Shown: in pieces, positions 24,525 through 33,813 of the stretch | Position numbering within the stretch: position 1 is the first letter of the stretch | Layout of the letters: each line of letters starts with the position of its first letter | Source: Oscillospiraceae bacterium | GTDB lineage: Bacteria > Bacillota > Clostridia > Oscillospirales > Oscillospiraceae | DNA: 64,000 nt | Reading direction: 5' to 3' | Assembly (NCBI GenBank): GCA_015068455.1 | Contig: SVKO01000001.1 | Span: 179,825 to 243,824, forward strand | Notes under the pieces: model-generated | Told to the model about the DNA's origin: nothing | Seen by the model: only the letters and a program-made list of their open reading frames with translations | The model's database searches: none | Program-made: the position numbers and the translations under genes

Positions 24525-27500
24525 ATGAAACACATCAGAAAAGGGATCGCGATCTCCTGCATGCTGGCGCTTTTGATGCAGCTGTTTGTCGCGTTCCCTG
24601 CCGCTTCCGCCGACACCGTGCAGGCCTACCGGCTTGTGGACAAGGTCGAAGCAGGAAAAACCTATGTCATTGTCGCTGACGACACCTACGCGCTGAATAA
24701 CAAGGGCGTCAGCTACAATAACCAGGATACCCTCGGCGCCACCGCCGTGGCGATCTCCGACGGCGTGATCACCAGCGAGGTCACCGAGGATATGCTCTGG
24801 ACGGTCAGGGCCGCCTCCGGCGTGGAGGCCGCCATCGACGGCCGCGAGCAGTACTTTATTTACGATCAGGCAGGCATGCAGCTTTCCCGCAAATCCGGTT
24901 CCACCGGCACCGCCCCCCTGGCGGCGGGCGCTTACGATGCCGAAAAGCCCCAGTACAGCACCTGGTCCTTCGCCGACCGCGAAGCCGGCAGCGCCTGGAC
25001 CATGTACGTCAACTCCTACCGCGACAGCGACTACCCCTTTACGCTCCGCGGCGCGGCGGGCGGCTTCAATGCCCCCGGCGAACAGCGCAGCCAGTGGACG
25101 AATGATTACAAAACCTACGGCAGCGCCGTCAAATTCTATGCGCTGGGCGATGCGGAGGGCGGCAGCACCGAGCCCGAAGCGCCCGTCTCCCCCGCCGCAG
25201 GCGTCGAGGCCGGCAGAACCTATGTGGTCGTGGCCGACGGCAAATACGCCCTGACCAACAATCCGATTCGTTACAGCGAACAGAACACCCTGGGCTCCGT
25301 TCCCGTGACGGTGTCCGACGGCGCCGTCACCAGCGATGTGACCTACGCCATGCTCTGGACCTTCCGGGATGCTGAGGACGTGCAGGCCGCGCTGAACGGC
25401 GAGCCCCAGTACTTCATCTTCGACGGCGACGGCAAACAGCTGAACCGTCTGTCCGGCTCCACCGGCACCGCCCCCATCCAGGTGGGCGAGTATGACGCTT
25501 CCAAACCCCAGTACAGCACCTGGTCGCTCCATGCCCGGGACGACGGCAGCTTCACCATGTATGTGAACTCCTACCGCGACAGCGACTACTATTTCGCCCT
25601 CACCGGCGCCGAGGGCGGCTTCAACGCCCCCGGCAAGGCCCAGAGCGGCTATGATTTTGCCGCCAACGGCAGCTCCATCGTGCTCTATGACGTCACCGAC
25701 AAGCTGGACGACATCGAAAAGCCCGGCGAGGATCCCGGCCCGGACACCCCCGCGGTGGATCCGTCTTCCGTCAGCTATGACGCCATCTTCCTGTCCGACC
25801 TGCACAACGGCGTGGGCGGCTACAACGGCCTCAAGCAGATGATGGCCGAGCTGAAGGCCGAAGGCGTCAGCCCCAGAGTCCTGTCCCACGGCGGCGACTA
25901 CGTGGAGGACGGCAAGGGCGGCACCGTGAACTGGGAGAGCCAGGTCTACGGCGTCATCCACGGCACCGAGGTGGATACCTATCCCTCCGCTGACACGGTC
26001 TACACCATGGGCAACCACGACTGGGAGAGCGCCCGTAACGGCGGCGGCCAGGAGACCATGGGCGTGGGCAGAGACGAGAAGGAGGCCGCCTTCAAGCGGA
26101 TCTTCGGTTATGACCGCGCTGGCCTGGCCTACGCGGACGACGAACTGGAGATCTACCTGATCGGCGCCCAGAACGAGACCGGCGCCGGCGGCGGCGGCGA
26201 GAGCTTCATCGAATCCGAGATCGAAGCCTTCGACGCCTATCTGGCCTCCAGGGTGGGCAGCGGCAAGGTCATCTTCCTGCAGACCCACTGGCCCGCCCAC
26301 AGCGGCTACAACTTCAAGCAGCGCACCGTCGGCAACGCCGACAAGCTGATCGACACCATGAACAAGTACGCCGAGGATCTGGACATCGTCTTCGTCTGGG
26401 GCCACAACCACTATGAGGACGTGATGCGCTATGAGGTCAAGCAGCCCGGCGACGAGATCATGTACTCCGCCGACACCAGCCGCTCCAGCTTCGGCAATCC
26501 CGTGGATCCGAAGCTCAAGACCCTGAAATTCACCTACGTCAACGCCGGCTGCATGAACGACATGTGGTACCGCCACACCGGCTCTAACAATACCTCCGCC
26601 GCCAACAACTGGCGCGGTCCCGCCGCCTGCCTGTCCGTGGCGGTGGACGCCGATACCATCACCTTCACCTACAACCGGATCAAGGAAGTAAACGGCGTGT
26701 GGACCTACTCCCACGACGCCAACATCGACATCCGCGGCACCATCCACGAGCATCCCGCCACCGTGGTGGTGGACCGCGTGACCACCGACCACGAGCATGA
26801 GTTCGAGGTCAAGGAAGTGGTGGAGCCCACCTGCACCGAGGGCGGCTATACCGTCGAGCAGTGCAAATTCTGCGAGCGCACCCGCACCGCCAATCCCGTC
26901 GACGCCCTGGGCCACGACTGGGACGAGGGCGTAGAAACCACGCCCCCCACCGCGGAAAAATCCGGCGTGATGACCTATACCTGCCGGCGCTGCGGCGAGA
27001 CCAGGACCGAGAAGATCCCCCGCTTGCCCGGCGGCGGCCTGGCGGACATCGACTTCACCGCCGAGGCAGACGCGGGCAAGTATGAGATCGCCGGCCAGAG
27101 CCAGAGCGCCGTGGAAGAGGGCGTGGGCCTGGCGCTGGTCACCAGCCAGGGCGGCGTCGAGCCCGCCAAGCAGAATATTGCCGAGCAGGACATCGACGTG
27201 GTCAAGGTGCCCGTCTCCGGCGACTGGACCGCCACCCTGGAGGTGGAGTTCGACGCCAACGGTGCGGCCAACGGCTACTATCAGTTCTTCGGATTCCTTG
27301 CCTCTGAAGGCGGCGACAACCGGAACATGGTCGGTATCCGCGGCGGCGACGGCGCCATGCAGGACTTCCTCCGCAAAGACGGCGCCATCACCGAAGAGCA
27401 GAACTCCAGCACGCCCGGCTTCGACACCTCCGGCAAGACCTACTTCCTGCGCATTGATAAAGAAGGCGACGCCTACACCTGCTCCCGCAGCGACGACGGC

Positions 27501-29366
27501 GAAGCATTCACCGAGATGTTCGCCTTCGAGGGCACCGGCATCGAGGCCGACGAGCTCCTCATCGACGCCTACACCGGCTTGACCGCCGGCTACAGGTTCA
27601 CCCTGAAGTCCCTGGCCTTCGAGGGCGGCGCCGGCGGCAGCGCCTGGACCCTGGCGGAGGAAATCGTGCCCGGCGGCACCTATGTGATCGTTGCCGACGG
27701 CAAATATGCCATGACCAATGCGGCCACAGCCACCGGCGGCAACTACTCCGACGGCGGCGACTCTCTGGGCGCCTGCGAAGTCACCGTCGAGGACGGCGAG
27801 ATCGTCAGCGATGTGGACGACAGCATGCTCTGGACCATCGAGGCTGCCTCCGACGCCCCCGCGGCCAGAGACGGCGCGGCCACCTACTACATCTTCGATC
27901 AGGAGGGCAAGCAGCTCATCCGCCGCTCCGGCAGGACCGCCACCGCCCCGCTGAGCGTGGGCGAGATGAATCCCGCCAGCCCGCAGTACGCCATGATCTC
28001 CTTCTATCAGCGCCAGGACGGCAGCTACGCTGTCTATACCAACTCGCACCAGTCCAATGACTACAACTTTACCCTGAGCGGCAACGCGAACGGATTTGAT
28101 GCTCCCGGCGTCGCCCAGGGCAGCTGGGACGGCGAGACCTACGGCAGCTCCATCCGCCTGTACACCCTGGGCGGCAGCGTGCCGGTCCGGCCGGACAAGA
28201 CGGCGCTGCGCCGGGCCATCGCCGAGGCGGAGGCCGTCAACAAGGCCGAATTCACCGACGCGTCCGTGGCCGTGCTGGAAGCGGCTGTGGCCGCTGCCAG
28301 GACCATACAGGCCGACGAGAACGCCACGCAGGATGCCGTCGATGCTGCCGCCAAGGCTGTGACCGACGCCATTGCCGCGCTGGAGCCCGTTGTGCCGCCT
28401 GATGTCGACAAGTCCAAGCTTGACAAGGCGATTTCCGACGCCGAGGCCATCGACAAGACCGCCTACACCGAAGAGTCCGTGGCCGCACTGGAAGCGGCTG
28501 TGGCCGCTGCCAAGACTGTGCAGGCTGACAAGAACGCCACCCAGGCCGCTGTCAACGAAGCAGAAAAGGCGGTCAAGGATGCCGTGGACGCCCTGGTGCC
28601 CAAGCCCGTCGAGAATCCCAAGGAGGAGCTCCAAAAGGCTGTGGAAGAGGCTGAGAAGCTCGACACCGCGCCGTACACCGAAGCGTCCGTGGCTGCCCTG
28701 GAGAAGGCCATCGAGGACGCCAAGGCGGTGCTGGCGGATGAGAACGCGACCGCCGAAGCCATTGCCGAGGCAGAAAAGGCGGTCAAGGACGCTGTGGAGG
28801 CCCTGAAGGAGAAGCCCGACGACTTCCTCTTCGAGGACGTGAAGGATCCCGGCAAGTTCTACTTCGATCCCGTTTACTGGGCCTTCAATGCCGATCCGCA
28901 GATCACCAAGGGCACCGACGATACCCACTTCGGCCCCGACAACGCCTGCACCAGAGGCCATGTCGTGACCTTCCTGTGGCGCGCCGCCGGCGAGCCCGCG
29001 CCCAAGAGCACGCAGACCCCGTTCACCGACCTCAAGCCCGGCGCCTTCTATGAGAAGGCCGTGGCCTGGGCTGTGGAGGAAGGCATCACCAAGGGCCTGA
29101 GCGACACCACCTTCGGCCCGGACGCCACCTGCACCAGAGGCCAGATCGTGACCTTCCTGTGGCGCTTCAAGGACGAACCCGCGCCCAAGAGCACGCAGAC
29201 GCCGTTCACGGACGTGAACCCCAACGGCTTCTACATGAAGGCCGTGGCGTGGGCTGTGGAGGAAGGCGTCACCAAGGGCCTGAGCGACACCGCCTTCGGC
29301 CCGGACGCCACCTGCACCAGAGGCCAGGTCGTGACCTTCCTGTTCCGCGCCACCGGCGGAAAATAA
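24525..29366 (+). CDS. Giant SLH surface protein with calcineurin-like phosphatase domain
   Basis: 1613 residues, ATG 24525 after GGGAGGAAAA. Signal peptide (GIAISCMLALLMQLFVAFPAASA). Residues ~30-395 hold two ~185-residue beta repeats (AGKTYVIVADDTYALNN; AGRTYVVVADGKYALTN); a third lies at ~1043-1215. Residues ~415-745 are a calcineurin-like metallophosphoesterase: FLSDLHNG, GGDYVEDG, MGNHDWES, LQTHWPAHSG and WGHNHYED give the metal ligands. Then follow a CxxC module, a jelly-roll domain, three FIVAR-type helical repeats (~1225-1425) and three SLH domains (~1430-1613). It is anchored on the cell wall and probably hydrolyses a phosphate ester outside the cell. The half-box in the promoter links it weakly to the metal regulon. 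Confidence 0.87.
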   Translation: MKHIRKGIAISCMLALLMQLFVAFPAASADTVQAYRLVDKVEAGKTYVIVADDTYALNNKGVSYNNQDTLGATAVAISDGVITSEVTEDMLWTVRAASGVEAAIDGREQYFIYDQAGMQLSRKSGSTGTAPLAAGAYDAEKPQYSTWSFADREAGSAWTMYVNSYRDSDYPFTLRGAAGGFNAPGEQRSQWTNDYKTYGSAVKFYALGDAEGGSTEPEAPVSPAAGVEAGRTYVVVADGKYALTNNPIRYSEQNTLGSVPVTVSDGAVTSDVTYAMLWTFRDAEDVQAALNGEPQYFIFDGDGKQLNRLSGSTGTAPIQVGEYDASKPQYSTWSLHARDDGSFTMYVNSYRDSDYYFALTGAEGGFNAPGKAQSGYDFAANGSSIVLYDVTDKLDDIEKPGEDPGPDTPAVDPSSVSYDAIFLSDLHNGVGGYNGLKQMMAELKAEGVSPRVLSHGGDYVEDGKGGTVNWESQVYGVIHGTEVDTYPSADTVYTMGNHDWESARNGGGQETMGVGRDEKEAAFKRIFGYDRAGLAYADDELEIYLIGAQNETGAGGGGESFIESEIEAFDAYLASRVGSGKVIFLQTHWPAHSGYNFKQRTVGNADKLIDTMNKYAEDLDIVFVWGHNHYEDVMRYEVKQPGDEIMYSADTSRSSFGNPVDPKLKTLKFTYVNAGCMNDMWYRHTGSNNTSAANNWRGPAACLSVAVDADTITFTYNRIKEVNGVWTYSHDANIDIRGTIHEHPATVVVDRVTTDHEHEFEVKEVVEPTCTEGGYTVEQCKFCERTRTANPVDALGHDWDEGVETTPPTAEKSGVMTYTCRRCGETRTEKIPRLPGGGLADIDFTAEADAGKYEIAGQSQSAVEEGVGLALVTSQGGVEPAKQNIAEQDIDVVKVPVSGDWTATLEVEFDANGAANGYYQFFGFLASEGGDNRNMVGIRGGDGAMQDFLRKDGAITEEQNSSTPGFDTSGKTYFLRIDKEGDAYTCSRSDDGEAFTEMFAFEGTGIEADELLIDAYTGLTAGYRFTLKSLAFEGGAGGSAWTLAEEIVPGGTYVIVADGKYAMTNAATATGGNYSDGGDSLGACEVTVEDGEIVSDVDDSMLWTIEAASDAPAARDGAATYYIFDQEGKQLIRRSGRTATAPLSVGEMNPASPQYAMISFYQRQDGSYAVYTNSHQSNDYNFTLSGNANGFDAPGVAQGSWDGETYGSSIRLYTLGGSVPVRPDKTALRRAIAEAEAVNKAEFTDASVAVLEAAVAAARTIQADENATQDAVDAAAKAVTDAIAALEPVVPPDVDKSKLDKAISDAEAIDKTAYTEESVAALEAAVAAAKTVQADKNATQAAVNEAEKAVKDAVDALVPKPVENPKEELQKAVEEAEKLDTAPYTEASVAALEKAIEDAKAVLADENATAEAIAEAEKAVKDAVEALKEKPDDFLFEDVKDPGKFYFDPVYWAFNADPQITKGTDDTHFGPDNACTRGHVVTFLWRAAGEPAPKSTQTPFTDLKPGAFYEKAVAWAVEEGITKGLSDTTFGPDATCTRGQIVTFLWRFKDEPAPKSTQTPFTDVNPNGFYMKAVAWAVEEGVTKGLSDTAFGPDATCTRGQVVTFLFRATGGK

Positions 29367-29393
29367 GTCAATTTTCCCGATAACCGCATATCC

Positions 29394-29425
29394 CCCGCCG
29401 GGACTGCTCCGGCAGTCCCGGCGGG
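29394..29425 (+). terminator. GC-rich hairpin after the SLH phosphatase gene
   Basis: CCCGCCGGGACTGC / GCAGTCCCGGCGGG with loop TCCG, perfect 14-base arms. No T run follows, so termination is likely but not certain. Confidence 0.6.
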
Positions 29426-29451
29426 CACAAGAACACAAGGAAAGGTGAGCA

Positions 29452-29667
29452 ATGGAAGTATCCTACGAGAAACTGTGGCAGAAGCTCGCAGACAAAAAAA
29501 TGAACAAAGCGGATCTGATCCGCGCGGCGGAGGTGGGCCCGAACACCCTGGCCAAAATGCGCCGCGACGAGCCGGTGCATCTTTCGATCCTGTGCCGGAT
29601 CTGCAATGCCCTGGACTGCGGATTTGAGAGCATTGTGGAATACAAGGGCCGAACCAAGGCCGGATGA
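29452..29667 (+). CDS. Small Xre/Cro-type HTH protein
   Basis: 71 residues, ATG 29452 with AAAGGTG. Almost the whole protein is one helix-turn-helix domain: YEKLWQKLADKKMNKADLIRAAEVGPNTLAKMRRDEPVHLSILCRICNALDC. This is the short Cro/CI type with NTLAKMRR in the recognition helix. It has no partner domain. Targets are unknown; it stands alone between the SLH gene and the metal genes. Confidence 0.88.
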   Translation: MEVSYEKLWQKLADKKMNKADLIRAAEVGPNTLAKMRRDEPVHLSILCRICNALDCGFESIVEYKGRTKAG

Positions 29668-29677
29668 CTTTCACAGC

Positions 29678-29700
29678 GCCGTAAAAACGGCCTGTTTTTC
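29678..29700 (+). terminator. Terminator of the small HTH gene
   Basis: GCCGT / ACGGC with loop AAAA, then CTGTTTTT. Confidence 0.7.
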
Positions 29701-29708
29701 GGCCTGTA

Positions 29709-29726
29709 GGTTAGCTGTATCTAACT
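29709..29726. promoter_or_regulatory. Metalloregulator box before the HMA-ZIP operon
   Basis: GGTTAGCTGTATCTAACT, 17 of 18 positions fit the other boxes' scheme of two inverted arms. It is about 50 bases before the ATG. Confidence 0.75.
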
Positions 29727-29776
29727 CGCCGGCCGCCATTCCATGCGCAAACACGCATGATAGAAGGAGTGAAACG

Positions 29777-30031
29777 ATGATCAAGACGATTTTGAAAATC
29801 GAGGGTATGATGTGCCCCATGTGCGAGGCGCACATCTGCGACACGATCCGGAAGGCAATTCCCGGGGCAAAGAAGGTTTCGGCCTCCCGCGGCAAAAACG
29901 AGGCCTCCTTTCTGGCGGATGCCCCCGTGGATTTCGACGCCCTGAAAGCAGCCGTCAACGCCACCGGCTATACCTGTCTCGGCGTAGAATCGGCGCCCGT
30001 TGAAAAGAAAGGCTGGTTCGGACGCGGATGA
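29777..30031 (+). CDS. Heavy-metal-associated (HMA) domain protein
   Basis: 84 residues, ATG 29777 after GAAGGAG. A single ferredoxin-like HMA domain with the metal-binding motif GMMCPMCEAHI (CxxC) and the usual pattern of small metallochaperones, followed by VEKKGWFGRG. The spacing CPMC is typical of copper/iron or other soft-metal chaperones, but here it is translationally coupled (4-base overlap) to a ZIP transporter, so it may pass metal ions to or from that protein. The metal cannot be told. Confidence 0.9.
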   Translation: MIKTILKIEGMMCPMCEAHICDTIRKAIPGAKKVSASRGKNEASFLADAPVDFDALKAAVNATGYTCLGVESAPVEKKGWFGRG

Positions 30032-30807
30032 AAACGGTATGGATCGGTCTGCTGATTCCCTTTCTCGGCACCTCTCTCGGCGCAGGATGCGTCTTCTTCA
30101 TGCGGAAGGCGCTCAGCCAGAGCGTGCAAAAGGCGCTCAGCGGCTTTGCGGCCGGCGTCATGGTGGCCGCCTCGATCTGGAGCCTGCTGATCCCCGCCAT
30201 GGAGCAGGCGGCGGATCTGGGAAGCTGGGCCTTTGCGCCGGCGGCGGCGGGATTTTGGCTGGGGATCGGCTTCCTGCTCCTGCTGGATCATGTCATCCCG
30301 CATTTGCACCGAAATGCCAGCAAGGCCGAGGGCCCGAGGAGCAGGCTTGCCCGCACGACGATGATGGTGCTGGCCGTGACGCTCCACAATATCCCCGAGG
30401 GCATGGCCGTGGGCGTGGTTTATGCCGGCGCGCTGTCCGGCTCTGCGCAGATCACCGCCGGCGGGGCCCTGGCCCTGGCCCTGGGCATCGCCATTCAGAA
30501 TTTCCCCGAGGGCGCGATCATCTCCATGCCGCTGCACGCCGAAGGTACAGGCAAGGGAAAATCCTTCCTCTACGGCGTCCTCTCCGGCGCGGTGGAGCCT
30601 GTTTTCGGCCTGATGACCGTGCTGGCCGCGGGTCTGATCGTTCCGGCCATGCCGTATTTTCTGAGCTTCGCCGCAGGGGCGATGCTGTACGTTGTGGTGG
30701 AGGAGCTGATCCCGGAAATGGCGGCGGGCAGCCACTCCCATGTGGGCGTGCTGATGTTTGCCGTGGGCTTCAGCCTGATGATGGCCCTGGACGTGGCGCT
30801 GGGATGA
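30028..30807 (+). CDS. ZIP-family metal transporter
   Basis: 259 residues with about eight membrane helices. The ZIP metal-binding helices are LHNIPEGMAVGVVYAG and QNFPEGAIISMPLHA, each with the H/N-x-P-E-G core. ZIP proteins carry Zn, Fe or Mn into the cytoplasm. It starts on the last codon of the HMA gene (ATGA overlap). It is the second gene of a box-preceded operon, so metal-controlled uptake of Fe or Mn is inferred. Confidence 0.92.
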   Translation: MKTVWIGLLIPFLGTSLGAGCVFFMRKALSQSVQKALSGFAAGVMVAASIWSLLIPAMEQAADLGSWAFAPAAAGFWLGIGFLLLLDHVIPHLHRNASKAEGPRSRLARTTMMVLAVTLHNIPEGMAVGVVYAGALSGSAQITAGGALALALGIAIQNFPEGAIISMPLHAEGTGKGKSFLYGVLSGAVEPVFGLMTVLAAGLIVPAMPYFLSFAAGAMLYVVVEELIPEMAAGSHSHVGVLMFAVGFSLMMALDVALG

Positions 30808-30830
30808 CGGAAAAACTTTCGTTTGCCCTA

Positions 30831-30884
30831 TTGCAATTTTCCGAAAACGGAGTATAATAGCCTGGTGGTTAGCCCTTGCTAACC
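30831..30884 (+). promoter_or_regulatory. Promoter and box of the methyltransferase operon
   Basis: TTGCAA (30831-30836), 16 bases, TATAAT (30853-30858), then the box GGTTAGCCCTTGCTAACC (30867-30884) with perfect arms just after the expected start. Confidence 0.85.
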
Positions 30885-30959
30885 ACAGAGTGGAATAATC
30901 ACATGAAGATACGGCGCCGGCCATCGATCGGCGTGCCATGAAAGCGGACCGGGAGCGAA

Positions 30960-31793
30960 ATGAGATACCACATTGAAAAAAATACGGTGCAGGAGACGCT
31001 GGTGATCCCGCTGTTCGGGCGTTTGGTGTGCTCCGAGCGGTTCCCTGCGCTCTTCAGCGATCCGGAGGCAAAACGGATCTGCGACAGCCTGGACTACGAC
31101 TTTGCCGAAAAACGCAAAAAGATGGAATCTCCGGCGGGCCTGTTCGGAGCGCTGGAGGCGGCGCAGCGCCAGTATGATCTGCGCTGCGAGGTGGAAGCGT
31201 ATCTGAAGGATCATCCGAAGGCCGCCGTGGTCAACCTGGGCTGCGGACTGGACGATACCGTCGCCAAATGCGGCAACGGGGTTTGTCTCGGTTATAACAT
31301 CGATCTTCCGGATGTGATCAAGGTGAGAAACGAGCTGCTTCCCGCGGGACCGCGGGAAGAAAACCTCGCCTGTGATTTGAATGATTTCTCCTGGATGGAC
31401 CGGATCGACGCCTCGAACGGCGCGGTGTTCTTTGCCGCCGGCGTGTTATACTATTTCAAGACCGGGGACGTGAAGCGGCTGCTCGCGGCCATGGCCGGGC
31501 GATTTCCCGGGGCGGTGCTGGCGTTCGACGCCTGCAACGCCCGCGGGGCGAAGCTGATGCGGAAAACCTGGCTGCGGGAGGCCGGGATCACGGAGGTCGG
31601 CGCGTACTTCTCCCTGGAGGACGCGCGGGTCCTGGAATCCTGGAGCGGCCGCTTCGCCTCCGTCACGGCCAGGAGCTATATGCGCGGCTACCGGGATATT
31701 TACGCAGACGTCGGCCCGCTGCATAAGCTCATGATCCGCTTCTGCGATACGCTGGTGAAGATGAAAATCATAAAGATCGAATTTGCGGGGTGA
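30960..31793 (+). CDS. LCM-type SAM-dependent methyltransferase
   Basis: 277 residues. The Rossmann core has VVNLGCGLDDT (motif I, SAM binding) and YNIDLPDVI, ACDLNDFSW and FFAAGVLYYF; this order is that of the leucine carboxyl methyltransferase/PPM family (PF04072 type), in which bacterial members methylate small molecules. N-terminal VQETLVIPLFGRLVCSERFPALFSDPEA is typical. It is the first gene after a perfect metalloregulator box and is followed by two more methyltransferase genes, so a methylated metabolite under metal control is inferred. I see no amide- or amine-synthase gene that would make it. Confidence 0.83.
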   Translation: MRYHIEKNTVQETLVIPLFGRLVCSERFPALFSDPEAKRICDSLDYDFAEKRKKMESPAGLFGALEAAQRQYDLRCEVEAYLKDHPKAAVVNLGCGLDDTVAKCGNGVCLGYNIDLPDVIKVRNELLPAGPREENLACDLNDFSWMDRIDASNGAVFFAAGVLYYFKTGDVKRLLAAMAGRFPGAVLAFDACNARGAKLMRKTWLREAGITEVGAYFSLEDARVLESWSGRFASVTARSYMRGYRDIYADVGPLHKLMIRFCDTLVKMKIIKIEFAG

Positions 31794-31797
31794 TACT

Positions 31798-32502
31798 GTG
31801 ACGAGAAAAGACCAGATCAAAAGCGCCTACCGGCTGACAGGAGACAACGCCGGCTTCTACGACGGCATGATGACCTGTTCCACCCTCCCCGGCAAAACGA
31901 TCTGCCGCCTGGTGTGGAACATGGACAGGGACAAGAATCTCCGGTATATCGAGCAGGCCCTCTCCGGCGTGCCGGAGGATTTTTCCGGCAGGCTTCTGGA
32001 GGTGCCGGTGGGCACGGGCGTCCTGACCATGCCGGTTTACAAAGAATTGCCGGCGGCGGACATCACCTGCCTGGATTATTCCGCCGATATGATGGCCGCG
32101 GCGCGGCGGCGGGCGCAGGCGGCGGGGATCGGAAACATCACCTTCCGGCAGGGGGACGTGGGCGCGCTGCCCTTTGAAGACGAAACCTTTGACGCCGTCC
32201 TCTCCCTGAACGGCTTCCACGCCTTTCCGGACAAGGAGGCGGCCTACCGGGAGACCTTCCGCGTGCTGAAGCCCGGCGGCACCTTCTGCGGCTGCTTCTA
32301 TATCCGGGGCGGCTGCCGCCGGACCGACTGGTTTGTCCGGCATCTGTACGTCCCAAAAGGTTTTTTCACCCCGCCCTTCGAGACCGGGGACAGTCTGCGC
32401 GCGCGTCTGTCCGGGATGTACGAGGACGTTCAGGTGACGACAGTGGAGGGCATCGGCTGCTTCCGATGCAGAAAGGCAGGTAAAAATGAAACCCGATTAT
32501 AA
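31798..32502 (+). CDS. Class I SAM-dependent methyltransferase
   Basis: 234 residues from GTG 31798, four bases after the stop of the previous gene; the frame is open a little further upstream but without a good start. Motif I is LLEVPVGTGVLTMP (normally E-x-G-x-G-x-G), then CLDYSADMMAAARRR, FRQGDVGALPFEDETFD and LKPGGTFCGCFYIRGG, a UbiE/Methyltransf_11-type protein. Val-Pro in place of the usual first Gly of motif I is seen in some relatives. It overlaps the following gene by 17 bases. Substrate unknown. Confidence 0.85.
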   Translation: MTRKDQIKSAYRLTGDNAGFYDGMMTCSTLPGKTICRLVWNMDRDKNLRYIEQALSGVPEDFSGRLLEVPVGTGVLTMPVYKELPAADITCLDYSADMMAAARRRAQAAGIGNITFRQGDVGALPFEDETFDAVLSLNGFHAFPDKEAAYRETFRVLKPGGTFCGCFYIRGGCRRTDWFVRHLYVPKGFFTPPFETGDSLRARLSGMYEDVQVTTVEGIGCFRCRKAGKNETRL

Positions 32503-33265
32503 AAACTGGATGCCGAGGGGCATGGTCCTCTCCTTCGCCGCCGCGTTTGCCGCATCGGCTGCGGCACTGTGCATCGCCCGCCTGCTGGCGGGCGGAACAC
32601 TGAAAGCGGTGCTGACCGTCGTATTTGCGGTCCTCACCGTGTTTTTCTGCGGCCTGACCCTCTGGTCGGTCTTCATGTACCGCACCTTTTCCTATAACGG
32701 AAAACGCCAGATGTCCAGGAGCATCATCGAGGGCGTCGCGGCCTATGTCAAGCTCCCGGAGGGGGGCCGCGGTCTGGACGTGGGCTGCGGCAGCGGCGCC
32801 CTGGCGATCGCCTGCGCAAAGCGGAACCCGGCCGCCTCCTTCGTCGGCATTGACCGCTGGGGCAAGGAATACGCCTCCTTCAGCAAGCTGCTGTGCGAAC
32901 GCAACGCCAGCGTGGAGGGCGTCGGCAACGTCAGCTTTGCCCGCGGTGACGCGGCGGCGCTGGATTTTCCGGACGGGAGCTTTGACGCGGTGGTCAGCAA
33001 CTACGTCTACCACAACGTCCCCGGCGACCGGCAGGCGCTCCTGCTGGAAAGCCTGCGGGTGCTGAAGAAGGGCGGCGTTTTTGCCATCCACGACATCTTC
33101 TCCAAGGCCAAATACGGTGATATGCAGGCCTTCGTGCGGAAGCTGCAGGACATGGGCTATGCGCAGGTCTCGCTGATCGACTCGACCGACGGCAAATTCA
33201 TGTCGCGGGGCGAGGCCGCGTGGATGGGCCTCTCGGGCTCCGCGCTGCTCGTGGGAAGGAAGTGA
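32486..33265 (+). CDS. Membrane-anchored SAM-dependent methyltransferase
   Basis: 259 residues. Two N-terminal membrane helices (residues ~14-35 and ~40-62) place the enzyme on the inner face of the membrane. The catalytic part has LDVGCGSGALAIACAK (motif I), VGIDRWGKEY, ARGDAAALDFPDGSFDAVVSN and LKKGGVFAIHD, a UbiE-like fold. Three methyltransferases in a row is unusual outside secondary-metabolite loci. Substrate unknown. It overlaps the upstream gene and is followed after 6 bases by a small membrane protein gene. Confidence 0.85.
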   Translation: MKPDYKNWMPRGMVLSFAAAFAASAAALCIARLLAGGTLKAVLTVVFAVLTVFFCGLTLWSVFMYRTFSYNGKRQMSRSIIEGVAAYVKLPEGGRGLDVGCGSGALAIACAKRNPAASFVGIDRWGKEYASFSKLLCERNASVEGVGNVSFARGDAAALDFPDGSFDAVVSNYVYHNVPGDRQALLLESLRVLKKGGVFAIHDIFSKAKYGDMQAFVRKLQDMGYAQVSLIDSTDGKFMSRGEAAWMGLSGSALLVGRK

Positions 33266-33271
33266 GGCAGG

Positions 33272-33769
33272 ATGCTGCTGACTTTGCTGCTCTCCCTCGT
33301 GCTGATCGCGGCGCTGTGCATCCTGATCTATGCGGCGGTGGGACTGATCCAGAACCGAAAGCTCTTCACCACCGCGCCGAAGGACATCCAGGCCGCCGCG
33401 CGGGATCATCCGGAACGGTTCCCCGGGGCCCGCATTCTGGGCTGGAAGCTGGCGGTCATCTGCATTGCCCTGATGATCGGCGCATTCGTTTACGGCGGGT
33501 ATGACGGGATTCAGAGGGGCTTTTCCCTCCGGCAGCATTTCATACGGTTTCTCATCATGCTCTATCTGTGGAAGGCCTTCGATATCATCTGTCTGGACTG
33601 GTTCCTGCTGACCAAAACCCGGTTCTTCCAGCATTTTTATCCCGAAACCGAAGGATGCGCCGGCTATCACAGTTTCGGCTTCAACCGGAAAGGGCAGACG
33701 ATCCGCATCATCGTATTCCCGTTTGTCGCCGCCCTGATGGCCTGGATCACAGTATGGATCGCCGGCTGA
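33272..33769 (+). CDS. Small integral membrane protein, function unknown
   Basis: 165 residues with four hydrophobic segments (about residues 2-25, 60-80, 90-110 and 145-163). Recognisable stretches are RHPERFPGARILGWKLA-like DHPERFPGARILGWKLA, WKAFDIICLDWFLLTKTRFF and HFYPETEGCAGYHSFGFN. I know this pattern only from unnamed clostridial membrane proteins beside methyltransferase genes. It is the last gene of the box-controlled methyltransferase operon. Confidence 0.72.
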   Translation: MLLTLLLSLVLIAALCILIYAAVGLIQNRKLFTTAPKDIQAAARDHPERFPGARILGWKLAVICIALMIGAFVYGGYDGIQRGFSLRQHFIRFLIMLYLWKAFDIICLDWFLLTKTRFFQHFYPETEGCAGYHSFGFNRKGQTIRIIVFPFVAALMAWITVWIAG

Positions 33770-33813
33770 ATAAAACGGCTTCGCCTTGCGGCGGAGCTTT
33801 CAAAAAGCCTTGT

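Noticed and set aside
24408..29438. A 1676-codon open frame on the minus strand
   Set aside because: It is antisense to the SLH phosphatase gene; composition is Gly/Val/His-rich without motifs, while the plus strand has a signal peptide, metal sites and SLH domains.
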